Shown here piece by piece: positions 53,161-63,291 of a stretch of DNA of 64,000 nucleotides; the stretch's first letter is position 1, and every line of letters begins with the position of its first letter. The position numbers were made by a program, and so were the translations under genes. Source of the stretch: Rhynchopus sp. YZ270_cl-10 (taxonomy: Eukaryota; Euglenozoa; Diplonemea; Diplonemida; Diplonemidae); contig OZ037906.1 of the NCBI GenBank assembly GCA_964035575.1, forward strand, positions 1,054,001 to 1,118,000, written 5' to 3'. The notes under the pieces are model-generated. The model was not told where the DNA came from and searched no databases. It was given only the letters and a program-made list of their open reading frames with translations.

Positions 53161-54600
53161 ATGAAAAGTCTTGTCTTTACAGTACTGTTCGCAGGGGTGG
53201 TGGCACAGCGGCCGCGCTTTGAGGTGCCTGGGAGCTGTGGGCAGGTGTGGTCGGCCTCGACGTACAATGGGCACTGGCCTGACCAGGACAGTCTGGACAT
53301 GGCACGTTGGGACTCTTCGTGGAACAACATCTGTGGTGGTGAGGCGGTCCGTGCTGCTGCCTCAGGGACAGTCACATTTGCTCAGAAAATGACGAGCGCG
53401 TCGTGCTCTGACCCAGACAACCGCATCTACATCGACCATGGGAACAACTGGGTGTCGCACTACATCCACCTCCAAAACCCCGTCAACTCCGCGCTCCTCG
53501 GGCAGCAGGTCGTCCAGGGGCAGATCATCGGATACACCGGAAACACTGGCTGCACCGTGGACCACATCCACTTCACCCAGCTTGAAAACGGGAACGCCGT
53601 TCAATCTGAGTTTTCTGGTGACCTGGTGGCAACACACCAAGGCGAGATGAGCACCTGGGGGCACTGGTCCTCGAGCAACCAGGAAATGATCCGGAGTGAG
53701 AACTGCGCAGGCGAAAAGTTTATGGTGTGGAAGGACAACAGCGTGACGTACAACCTGGTCTACAACCCTGGCAGCGGGCACGTCAAGATCTTCAGGATGA
53801 ACGCAGACGGGAAGAACAGGGTCATCACATGGTCGGGACAGTGGTCCCTGCAGTACACCCACATGGAGACGTACACCATCAACGGGCTCCACTACGCGAT
53901 TCTTTACAAAGCACCCAACGGACACGTTCAATTCATCAAAATGAACGCAAACGGCGCGGGCTACACCAACACCCGGGTGGGAACATGGGGTGTCGGATGG
54001 ACGGACATTGTTCCCTTCCACGCCAACAACGCTGCGTACCTTCTTGTCTACAACACCGTCACTGGGTCGGCAAACTTCGAGCGTGTCAACGCTGGCAACG
54101 ACGCCACAACCAACATCCGCAAGACCACCTGGTTGAAGCGCTACACCCAGCTTGTCCCCTACACGGAGGGCGGCGTCAACTACATTATCCTGTACAGGGG
54201 AGGTGCGGGGTCGGTGTATGTGTACCAGATGAACATCGGTTGGTCGACGTTCTCTTGGACGTTCAAGTCGTCTGCGGTGTGGGACGGCGACTACACGCAT
54301 ATGGTGAAGTTTGACACGTTCTTCGGGCAGATGGGTCTTTGCATCTACAAGCAAGAGACCGGTGCAGTGAAGTTCATGAAGATCATGCCCAACGGTGCGG
54401 ACCTGGAGGAAACATACTCCGGCCTCTGGTCCCGCTGGACACACATCCAACCCTTCACAATCACTTCGAACCTCTTTGCCCAGGGCGGGCTTCTCCTCTA
54501 CAAGACAGGCTCGGGTTACGCCTACACAATGAGCATGAACTACGGGGTCACCGGATACACATACAAATGGAGTGGCACCTGGGAGGGAGGATGGAACTAG
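53161..54600 (+). CDS. Secreted M23 metallopeptidase with aromatic repeat propeller-like domain
   Basis: Single exon, 479 residues, with a short signal peptide (KSLVFTVLFAGVVAQ). Residues 25-165 match the LytM/lysostaphin-type M23 fold: His38 and Asp46 (GHWPDQDSLDM), AASGTVTFA, DHGNNWVSHYIHL (about 92-104), GQIIGYTGNTG and the zinc-binding HIH (135-137). Residues about 180-479 are six or so repeats of ~45 residues of the type LLVYNxxTGxxxFxRxNAxG...W..RYTxLVPY, resembling lectin-like propellers attached to bacterial secreted hydrolases. M23 enzymes cut peptidoglycan cross-bridges, so a bacteria-digesting role is inferred. Architecture and substrate point to acquisition from bacteria. Codon and GC usage blend with neighbours, so a transfer would not be recent. 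Confidence 0.85.
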   Translation: MKSLVFTVLFAGVVAQRPRFEVPGSCGQVWSASTYNGHWPDQDSLDMARWDSSWNNICGGEAVRAAASGTVTFAQKMTSASCSDPDNRIYIDHGNNWVSHYIHLQNPVNSALLGQQVVQGQIIGYTGNTGCTVDHIHFTQLENGNAVQSEFSGDLVATHQGEMSTWGHWSSSNQEMIRSENCAGEKFMVWKDNSVTYNLVYNPGSGHVKIFRMNADGKNRVITWSGQWSLQYTHMETYTINGLHYAILYKAPNGHVQFIKMNANGAGYTNTRVGTWGVGWTDIVPFHANNAAYLLVYNTVTGSANFERVNAGNDATTNIRKTTWLKRYTQLVPYTEGGVNYIILYRGGAGSVYVYQMNIGWSTFSWTFKSSAVWDGDYTHMVKFDTFFGQMGLCIYKQETGAVKFMKIMPNGADLEETYSGLWSRWTHIQPFTITSNLFAQGGLLLYKTGSGYAYTMSMNYGVTGYTYKWSGTWEGGWN

Positions 54601-55729
54601 AGGTGCAGGGCCTTATTGGTTGGTGACCAGGCGCATCTTATCAAAATGCTCTGTTTGATGTCAAGATGTGTATGTGAGGGCATATTATCCCATTTTTGTT
54701 GTCTGTCATTAACGATCGACGTTTGCACAACAAATTCATCGCTTTTTTTACCAAAAGGTCCGATCGTCAATTGACGAGGCCTCTTATAGAAGTAGACGTC
54801 GTTATGAAGTCTTTTTTTTTTTGAAAAAAAAGTGGAGATGAACTGATGTTCAATGCTTGAATGATCGAACATCATTCATCTCCTCTTTTAAAGCTCGATT
54901 TTGTGTGGGTCTTTTTTGCCACGCAGTTATTCTTGTTGTTTTGATTTCTTTTTTTTGTTCATTCTCTTTCAGCAGAAGGAAATTTGATAACACACGAAGC
55001 TTTTTGCAGTGCCTGCGCCCGTAGGGGTGTTTGCGTTGTCAACGTGTGGTGTGTTATGAGACAGCGTGTCTTCGTGAATTTTCTTTCAATTGTTCAACTC
55101 TATTTATCAAATGCACGGTTTTGAGCATCATTTCTTTCTCGTTTCCTATTAATGTTTTGTTTATTTATTTTTTTCTTTCTCTTGTGCCCAACACTTCATT
55201 AACCAACAGTGTATGTGGTTCCACAGTGGTGTATCGGACGGTAGTGAAAAATATTGCGTCCGTTCCGTGTAATCTCCCACATCGTTTTGTGGTACCTCTT
55301 CTTCTGTTGGCAACTGATCCTTAGTGCACAAACCAAGCTTCTTCATTATCCCTAAATTTTCCCCAAAAACGGCCCTTTTTTTTGTTGTGTCAGAATTCAC
55401 CTTTTGTGTAAGGAAGAGACAACAATCAAAGAACGCTGTGGTGAGTTCCCCTCTCACAACACTCTCCCCCACCCCGTTCTGGAATAACACCTTTTTGAAA
55501 GGTTATCCAGACCCCAGGCTCCCTGTTATTTATTCGCGTTTTAGTACGTTTTTTTTTCTTCTACTAGTATGCAATGCCTCCGTCCCAGAGGCGTTTTTGC
55601 ATGATCTTCAACTTCACTTTATTCGACATTTTTTCTCCCCCTTTTTTACGTTTCTCTCCTCTCTCTTCTCTCTTCTCCCCACCACCTAGGTTGTATTATA
55701 GGTGCTCGACCCCGACCGAATACCGTATT

Positions 55730-55832
55730 ACCGTCTTCGTAAAAATGTTCGACCGTAAAAAAGGACGAACTTCCAGAAAAATCCGGAAAAGGACGAACTT
55801 TATTACGGCCGAACATTTTTACGAAGACGATA
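55730..55832. repeat. Inverted repeat with CGTCTTCGTAAAAATGTTCG arms
   Basis: 55730-55757 is inverted at 55803-55832 (TTACGGCCGAACATTTTTACG AAGACG). The loop holds two direct copies of GGACGAACTT. GACCGAATACCGTAT flanks it in direct orientation at about 55714 and 55924, suggesting one ~230-bp unit. Confidence 0.8.
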
Positions 55833-55856
55833 TTCGTATTATACGATTACCGCATT

Positions 55857-55912
55857 ATACGGTATTATACGGTATTATACGGTGCTATACGGTGCTATAC
55901 GGTGCTATACGG
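55857..55912. repeat. 10-bp tandem repeat (ATACGGTATT / ATACGGTGCT)
   Basis: About six tandem units, switching from ATACGGTATT to ATACGGTGCT part-way. Confidence 0.85.
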
Positions 55913-56070
55913 TGCTGCTGGGGACCGAATACCGTATAATTCGTATAATTACTCATACGAATTATTCGAATTTTACAACCTCGCCCCGACACCTCACCCA
56001 CCTTTTAGACATACACAACCCATCTCCATCTTCACCTCTCCACTCTCTTTCTTCCCCTTTATTCCTCTCA

Positions 56071-56988
56071 ATGCAGCAACGTCGTGTCAGAAGAACGCTT
56101 CTCCCACAGAGTATCTCCACTCCTGCTAGACCTAAACGGGCACGCGAAGAGGAGGATGTGGACATCATTGACCTCGACACACACCACACAACGGCCGTCA
56201 CATCCGCAACCCCCGCAGGGAATGCCAACACACCATCTTCACCACAGCGCCACAGAGCACCCGAGGCCTTGGTGTTTGACAACCTAAGCTGTGCAACAGG
56301 GACACCAGCTAGCCCAGGGAAGAGGGGCACACCGCAGCCACTCCAGGGGGCAACCGTATTGCAGGTTCCCGCAAAGCCTGCGTTGACCAATCGACCTGCC
56401 GGCAGTTCGCCCGCAAAGAAGGTACGCATTCTTGATGTGAACCCTGTAGAGACGCTAAGCGGACCGCTCCCCCTCGGGAGCAGCGACGACACCCCACAGC
56501 AGACCCCGTTGCCTGCAAGGGACTATACCAATAAGGGGGGAGGGGCGGAGCTTGTGGTGGTGGTGGGGGGGCCGTGCTCGGGGAAGACGACCTTTGCGAA
56601 GAACGCCTTTGTTGTGAATGGATACACCCACGTCAACCCAGAGCGCATTGGGACACGAGACAGATGTTTAAACACTGCGACGACGGCGTTGAAGAAGGGT
56701 CGGCGTGTCGTGGTGGATATGATGAATCCTGATGTGGAATCGAGAGCGCTGTTCATTCGTGCAGCGCATGCTGCGGGGGTGAAGGCACGGTGTATGTACA
56801 TGGATACCCCTCTGTCAACAGCAAAACAGCTCAACACAGCAAGAACCCAAAGAGACCCAAACTGCAAACCCATCCCTCAAGACGCGTTCACGGTGTACAC
56901 TGCGAAGTTGCAGCCTCCGTCGCTTGCAGAGGATTTTACAGAGATTCATGCAATACGTTTATTCGGTGAACACCATGCTCCTCTCTAA
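56071..56988 (+). CDS. Polynucleotide 5'-kinase domain protein (PNKP-type), kinase only
   Basis: Single exon, 305 residues. The first ~150 residues are low-complexity, Pro/Ser/Thr-rich with basic clusters (PKRAREEEDVDIIDLD). Then comes a P-loop kinase: Walker A GGPCSGKTTFAKN (about 166), NGYTHVNPERIGT, CLNTATTALKKGRRVVVDMMNPD (matching the VDNTNPD motif of PNKP) and GVKARCMYM. This is the 5'-kinase fold of polynucleotide kinase/phosphatase, which prepares DNA or RNA ends for ligation. No HAD phosphatase half is present, unlike animal PNKP. DxTN, usual in the family, is DMMN here, so activity should not be assumed. Nuclear location is inferred from the basic N-terminus. Confidence 0.72.
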   Translation: MQQRRVRRTLLPQSISTPARPKRAREEEDVDIIDLDTHHTTAVTSATPAGNANTPSSPQRHRAPEALVFDNLSCATGTPASPGKRGTPQPLQGATVLQVPAKPALTNRPAGSSPAKKVRILDVNPVETLSGPLPLGSSDDTPQQTPLPARDYTNKGGGAELVVVVGGPCSGKTTFAKNAFVVNGYTHVNPERIGTRDRCLNTATTALKKGRRVVVDMMNPDVESRALFIRAAHAAGVKARCMYMDTPLSTAKQLNTARTQRDPNCKPIPQDAFTVYTAKLQPPSLAEDFTEIHAIRLFGEHHAPL

Positions 56989-57277
56989 AAAGGTTCAAAA
57001 GAAAGAGGTGTTACAAGAGGAGGTAATTCTAACTGACCAAGAAGCGGTTATACCATCATTCAAGAATGTAACCGAGTTTTTCGAGGGGAAAAAAAATCTC
57101 TCTCTGCGTTTATCCAATGCAGGAAGAAAGGAGCCTGAAAGGATGAGAGGGTAAGCTTTGGGTATAGTATTTGCAGGTCTTGGTGGGAATAAGTTTTGTT
57201 CAGCATGCACTGTAGTTTCCTCTCCCCTTTTTGGGGGTGGTGTCGCGGGGCGTCCTTATCGTTATTCTATTTTTATC

Positions 57278-57303
57278 AAGGTGACTAAACACGAGATCAT
57301 CTT
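57278..57303 (+). repeat. Hairpin motif H, copy 6 (inner arm deleted)
   Basis: AAGGTGACTAAACACGAGATCATCTT followed by ATAAACTTTTTTTT. The loop ACACGAGA and the tail are the conserved parts here. Confidence 0.55.
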
Positions 57304-57759
57304 ATAAACTTTTTTTTGAGGGAGGTGAGATTCCCTCTTTTGTTTTTTCAGTTCTAAGGTTTGTTAAAGCCCTGTTTTTCTTGCCTAGCTCCCCACCCTT
57401 CAGAGGTAGTGTGCGTGTGGTCACTTTAGGGAGGGGGTTTTTTTTCCTCACCCCGGCCTCACCCCTCTGATCCCAAAAAACAAATCTTTAAAAAAGTGCA
57501 CATTTTGTATCACTTTAATCCATAGCTCCCATAGGTGGTTGTCAACAGGTAGTCAACAGACTACAACTCTTCATTACAGTGTTGTTGTTTCTTGGTGGAG
57601 CTGTAGAGGCAGTCTCACAGATTTGGTTTCGTGCATTTCGTGGTTGAGGTGTTGTGTTTTTCTCTTTGTGGACGACTGCACGAGCAGCCCGATCGCTTCG
57701 ATGAACTTGACGTGGCCTTCAGCGGAGGAGAGTCTCTTGCAGGCTCTCCTCTGCAGCCA

Positions 57760-58170
57760 GAGCCTCCTTCCCCTTGTACCTGTCCTTCTGCACCCTGCTC
57801 TCCTTGTGGTCCTTGTCCTCAGTCTCCTCAGCGTCCCACTCCTCCTGCGGTACATAATCGTCCAGCGTACCCCCTCGTACCCTCGTATCTCCTTGGCTCC
57901 TCGTACCCCCTCGTAACCTAGTACCTCTTCCGTGTACTGCATCAGGGATCACCTCATCCCAGGTGTCGCTGTCGTCTTCCTCGTCCACCCAAGGCGTTGG
58001 CATATGTACACGACGTTCGGTCGTTGCATGTGCCAAGGCCGTTCTACGAGGTGGACAACGCGCCTCTACATCTTCCTCTGGGGTGGGCGCATTCCAGTCC
58101 CGCTCAGCATCTCCGCCTGGGTTGCATCTCGTTGCTTTTATTCCTTCTGAATTCTTTTTTTTTTTTTTTT
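57760..58170 (-). CDS. Doubtful minus-strand coding segment
   Basis: An acidic, charged frame (ERDWNAPTPEEDVEARCPP, PTPWVDEEDDSDTWDEVIPD, VPQEEWDAEETEDKDHKES) with a short internal RGGTR repeat. It has no ATG at the proper end. A possible splice at its 3' part (donor GTACAAGG near 57777) would change the frame. It opposes all confident genes and abuts the EFHC promoter region. It could be an exon of an unseen gene, or a relic. Confidence 0.25.
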
Positions 58171-58255
58171 GCGACACTGATTTGTGCAGGCCCTATCCTA
58201 AGACCGTTTTATAAACCCTGAACTCTACCCACAGACCTCCCCCCCCCTCTATACA

Positions 58256-61026
58256 ATGCTCCCCACCTTAAAGAGCACACGCCGTGTAGGTATTGAGGCT
58301 CCGGAGTCTATAGAAATCCCGTCAACAAACCTGCTTCCAAAGCAGCCTGGGAACAACTGGGACGATGTTGCCTTCAAGAAGAAGCACGCTCGCTCGCAGG
58401 GCCTCCATAGGGAGCTGATGGGCGACACCGGGAAGGTGTACCAGCAGACGCACGTCAAGATCCAGCCCCCGCAGCAGGAACAGTACTCCGAAAAGGTCAA
58501 CACGCTGCTGTCGTGCCTCTCGAGCTCACAGCCGCTCACACAGGAGGACGACGCGAAGGCACTGCGCGACCTCGACTCGAAGGTCCTCCGGTACTACGGC
58601 TACTGGCGCGAGGCCTCCGTCGAGAGCGCGCACGAAAGCACCCGCATCCGAAAGGTCTCCGTCTGCGTCTTCCCCCACGACGAAACGGTCATGGTCCTGG
58701 AGCCTCGGGTGCCAAACTCAGGCTTTCAGGGCGGCACCTTGGTGAAGCGCCACCGCATCCCTGCGGGCATCGAGACTGCGAGGAAGCGCAACCATCTGAA
58801 GCACCCTGAGAGACGCATCCCTGCAGAGGACATCCCCGAAGGCGAAGAGCACCTTGTACCCAACGACTTTGCCGTGGGCGACGATGTGACCATCTACGGA
58901 AAATGCATCCGCATCGTCGACTGCGACGCTGCCACACGGCAGTTCCTCGAGGCCCTCGGCTCATACGTTGCAGACCCTGAGGACTATCCATCAGAGGAAT
59001 ACACAACGGACCACAAAGTCCCCGCAGCAAGACAGCCAAAGTCATACAGTGACTTTGACCTCCGCAAAACCTTTGAACACTCCGCAAACGGCCGCGTCAC
59101 AACGTATTACCCAAACGAGGTGAAACGTCTCAAAAACTTTCTTTCGGGGGAGCCTGAGGTCTGCCGCTTCTGGGCCTTCTGGGATGACAAAGAAAACCCG
59201 CATGGTGATGTGCGCAACTTTGAAATCCGCTTCCACATTCAGGACGACACCACCGAGGTGCTGGAGAGACTCCCCGCAAACTCCGGCCGCGAAGGAAGCC
59301 GTGCCTTTGTACAACGTCGCAAGATTCCTCGCAACCCAACCAGCTCCACGGACCTAACGTTCGCATCACGCTCGAACGGCTACAGATACGAAGCACCCAC
59401 CGGCGACGCAAAGGAAGAAGAGTTTTTCTACAACATCCTCGACTTCCAGATCGGACAGACCATCAAGGTCTACGGCCGCGAACTCTGCGTGTATAAGGCT
59501 GACAGCTTTACCAGAGCCTTCTTCTCTGAGAGACTCAACATTGAGATGAAAGAAGACAAAGAGGTGGACGCCTTCAACCAGAAGGAGCAGAAGGTCGTGA
59601 TCCACCCGCCGAAGCACAATGGGTTTGGAACCGAAGAGGATTCGTTGGGGAACTGCAAATCATTGGTTCTGAGAGCGCCGAAGCAGAATATCAAGAATTG
59701 GCAGAAGCATGCGGACACTTTGCTTCGCTTCAAAATGATGCTTCACAACCCTTCTGACTCAAACGATTTGGTACGCCGCTTTATCCTCACCTTCTACGTC
59801 GGGGACGGTACCCTCATGGTCAACGAGGTTTCCGTACGCAATACAGGGTTCCTCGCAGGACGTTTCCTCAAACGGCAAAAGGTAAAGAAATATGCAGGCG
59901 AAGGGGAAAGCTGCCTGCTGAAGGATACTGACATCGATGTTGGTGAGGTGTTAAAAATCATGGGGCATACCTTCGAGATCATTGATATGGATGAGTTTAC
60001 ACAGAAGTATAAGAAAGGGGAGAGGGAGGTGGTGCCTGCAAGCGATGTAACGTCGGAGCGGGTGAAGGAGCTTGCGATGCAGCTCCGCAGCGCGATTATG
60101 GCAAAGCATGTCACATTAACAGAGGCGTTCCGGCATTACGATACAGACAGAGACGGGGCGCTGCCGCTGCACGAAGTGGAGGCCATGTTCAAGAATTTGA
60201 ACATCCGATGTGAACCAAACGAACTCATCCGCATCATTCACCACTTCGGTACCAACGGAGACGCGAAGCTCTCTCTCAATGAATTTGTTGCAGGGATTAC
60301 CGGTATGTCTCCCATCATATTACAAACCTTTCGGGTGAAAGGACATTATCCCGACACAACCTTGGAAATGGCCGAAAAAAATTATCAATTATTCAAAAAC
60401 AGGGAACACAGTAAAGAGCATTCTCGACGGCGATGAATCTGAGTACGGCAAGCCCACCCAGCCGCCCCTTGAGGAGGAACAGCGCTGCCGTGAACTGGCC
60501 GGTAGCCGCCCGAACGAGGTGTTGCGTGAAAAGGTGCTGCGTGTGTTCAAGGAGAAGATGGAGGGCAGGCAGATCAACGTGTTTGAGATGTTCCGCACGT
60601 TGTCAACTATGCCCAGCTCGCACAGAAGGAACACACGCGACGTGGCTGCCCTCGGGTCAGGCGGTTCTGACGGCCTCCTCGGACCCGTGCAGCTGCGACG
60701 TGGCATTGAGGAGCGCTTCAGCTTCGGCTTCAAAGAGGAGGAGGTCATGCTGCTGATGGAGTTCTTCTTCCCCACACTTCCTAAGGTATGTTCGCTTTTC
60801 TTAGTTTTTCCAAACCGAGCGGGTTTTCATTATTTCTTTTTTGCACAACCGAGATGCGTGCCAATACGTTTTGATTGGTTTTAATGTTTCTCTCCAACAG
60901 AGTCTCTACAACGCACCAAGGGAAGAGACAGTACAGTACAGACTCGCTCTCCCGAAGTTCCAAGAGCGTTGGGCGGAGCTCGAGAGACTCGGGCAGCTGA
61001 AGCCCGATATGTCGTTGAAGGGATGA
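58256..61026 (+). CDS. EFHC1: EFHC/Rib72-type axonemal protein (three DM10 domains plus EF-hand)
   Basis: Exons 58256-60302, 60403-60785 and 60901-61026, about 851 residues, with frame kept through both introns. DM10 domains are at about 105-250 (RYYGYWREA...IYGKCIRIVDCDAATRQFL), 290-420 (CRFWAFWDD...IKVYGRELCVYKADSFTRAFF) and 490-600 (RRFILTFYVGDGTL...LKIMGHTFEIIDMDEFTQ). An EF-hand at about 628-640 has the loop DTDRDGALPLHE, and a second, degenerate one (GTNGDAKLSLNE) follows. This is the EFHC1/EFHC2/Rib72 layout. These proteins sit inside doublet microtubules of cilia and stabilise the protofilament ribbon. The C-terminal ~150 residues extend beyond typical Rib72. Which of the EFHC paralogues it corresponds to is not resolved. 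Confidence 0.92.
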
Positions 61027-61395
61027 TATGGGGGATAGCCTTAAGCAGAGCTGCGTTGAAACCTCCCCTTCTGGCAACACCCTGAACGCGACATCCACAC
61101 CCCCCCATCCCATCCCGGCCGAAACGCTGGAGCGAATCAGTGCGAAGGGAAAGGCAAACAGAACAGGAACAGTTGGCATCCTCTTTCCAGAGGATCTTAT
61201 ACCAACATTTTTTGCCATTTTTTTGGGGGACATCTAAGAATACGTGAAGATGGCATAGGTAGGGCTATGTTTGTTCAAAAACAAAATAAATACGTCAAAC
61301 CAAATGCCAGCCCCAACAGCTTCAATCTCTGAGCTTTTTGTTAATTTGCAAAGATGTGTGCACACACGAGGTACACCTCATCTTTCATGTTTTGT

Positions 61396-61426
61396 AGGTA
61401 GCTAAGCAGAGGCTTAGGATCATCTC
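61396..61426 (+). repeat. Hairpin motif H, copy 7
   Basis: AGGTAGCTAAGC-AGAG-GCTTAGGATCATCTC; inner arm CTAAGC/GCTTAG perfect with a shortened loop, followed by ATAAACTTTTCTTTG. Confidence 0.7.
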
Positions 61427-62029
61427 ATAAACTTTTCTTTGTTTTAACTCGAATAAACCCCCCTCTTCCCGGTCAGATGTGTGCAGAACAAATGTCGTCA
61501 TTTATCCATTATACGAACTTTCCCCTGTCTCCTGTCTTCTGAAGGATAAATCTCCATCTAAGCCCAACCCCATGCAACCCCGCACTTACACTCGCAGTGG
61601 TTACCCACAGACCTTCCCCCTGGTCCTCACACCACTGATGGGGTAAACAAAGACAACAACTCGACCACCCTCCCTCCCGACCTTTTTTTCCCCCTCTGGT
61701 GTAGTTCTTGAGTCTGCGTGGGATGAGTGATAGTTTGTGTGCCAGTGAGAGTGAGTGACAGGTCTTAAAAATATGCCCCCTTTTTCTTTCCGTTGAACCC
61801 CGACATCATGCCCCCCACTTCTAGGAGGTACTTTGCCACGGGTGCGATCACTTCACCGTACTCCTTCAGTTCACGATCGAGTTGCGTGCTTCGCTATGTC
61901 ATTTTGTGTGCACAACACGGACCAAATAATACAGCGTAAGCTTTTGTCGTACCGGAAGTGAAGTGAAATGACGGACAAAAAAAATAAGAAAAATATAAAT
62001 ACCTGGGGTGGAAAATATCAGGAACACTA

Positions 62030-63142
62030 CAGCCTTCAGGTGCATTCTCCTGAGAGTCTCATAATGAGGCAGCTCCGACGACAGTACCCTCCTCATCTTC
62101 GTTCTTGTCGGCCATCTGCATCTGGGACAGAGTGGTCTTCTGCGAATTCACCTCCGACAGGATGTCATATTCTTCACCTTCGTTGGTGGGGGGTCACTCA
62201 CCTCCGGGTTTTGCCGTATCCTCCTCCTTCGGGGATGGGAGTGGGGAAATTGCCGCAGCACTTCGCTACAATTCGCATCATCTCCGTCGCTCTCACAGGA
62301 CCGAGGTCTGGCAGTGGACAAGAAGTTCTTGCACCGACACTCCGAACGATCTCCAAGAAGTTCCTGCGTCTGTCGATGTGTCTGTTCATCAAGGCTATAT
62401 ATTCTAACATAGGGCAGCTTGTCTTTTTTGTTATGGACTTCTTCTCCTTGTCCCTTACTGTAGTGGACCCATTTGTTCTGCCACAAGAAGGCAGAGCCTT
62501 CACATATGAGACGCTGCTTGGCGTGCTCTACTGTTTCCAGTCGCTTGCAAAATTTTGTATTTGACGGGAGGGGCAACTTCGGGGGGAGGCCTGGTCTTGC
62601 TGGTGACATTGCGGGTGTGCTTCACAAAAGTCCATCCTGTTCAATAGATTGCTCTGCAGTCACATCGTCTTCCACATAGTAATGTGTACACGCCCCTTTC
62701 GCCTCTTGTAACAGCACCTCCACTCATCCGTCCCAGTTTCTAAACCCTAATTCTTTGAGGAGCTTTGTCAGTGCCTGTATGCAGACTTCTCATCTTCTCT
62801 TGATTCACCCACCGCATGCGGGTCCGTTGTGATAAATTTCTAGCCAGAAAGATGTTCGTACACAACTTCACAGCGAGATGATCACTGTGTTCTGACTCAA
62901 AGGGGCCGTGGTAGTCATCAGCTGTCCTCAGGTGCTGTTCTCTCCTAAAACGCTCCCCCAGGTACAAGTTCTAATTTATCTACGGATTCGGAATACACGC
63001 AACCCACAGTATTCGCCCTGTATTCGGATTTGAATATAGGGCGGATGCGGATTCGCCTACGGGGTATGTCTCGGGCGTCTCGGGTGGTGACGTGTGATCC
63101 GGGGGGTGAGGAAGCGTTCCAACATTTCAGCCTCTTCCCCAT
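62030..63142 (-). pseudogene. Decayed or unresolved minus-strand coding region
   Basis: Several protein-like stretches occur in order on the minus strand but in different frames: MGKRLKCWNASSPPGSHV and onward from an ATG at 63142, ERFRREQHLRTADDYHGPF (about 62940), LETVEHAKQRLICEGSAFLW (about 62530), RHIDRRRNFLEIVRSVGAR (about 62370) and EYDILSEVNSQKTTLSQMQM (about 62160), ending near 62053. Standard-length introns cannot join them, and the gaps would need introns of about 24-31 nt. No family recognised. It appears broken, or is an unusually spliced gene. Confidence 0.35.
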
Positions 63143-63291
63143 TTTTCCATCTGCGGTTTTTTTGCCCCCGTTTTTAGAATCAGCAGAATGTGTACGTTAT
63201 GATTGGCCCCTGATTATACGGTAGATGATATAGCAACACAACAACGCAACACAACACAACAACAGGTATTCTGCTGACACAACAAAAGACA

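Larger units (their letters stand above)
54601..56070. other. Spacer before PNK-like gene
   Basis: Holds G-family motifs (about 55010-55050 and 55572-55615), the inverted repeat at 55730-55832, the 10-bp tandem block at 55857-55912, and a C/T-rich leader with TTTTAG ending at 56008. Confidence 0.5.
61027..63291. other. Spacer between EFHC and the right-hand secreted-protein gene
   Basis: H copy 7 lies at 61396-61426. A 69-codon + frame beginning at 61028, overlapping the EFHC stop, is more likely 3' UTR. Minus-strand protein-like fragments occupy 62030-63142. The final 60 bases (ACAACAACACAACAACAG) end in CAG at 63265. Confidence 0.45.

Noticed and set aside
57631-57921. Cys/Pro-rich + ORF opposite the doubtful minus-strand segment
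   Set aside because: Composition (Pro/Cys/Ser runs) looks like the complement of an acidic coding frame; neither strand is firmly supported.
61028-61237. 69-codon + ORF overlapping the EFHC stop
   Set aside because: No acceptor-like leader, no recognisable features, and the position suits a 3' UTR.
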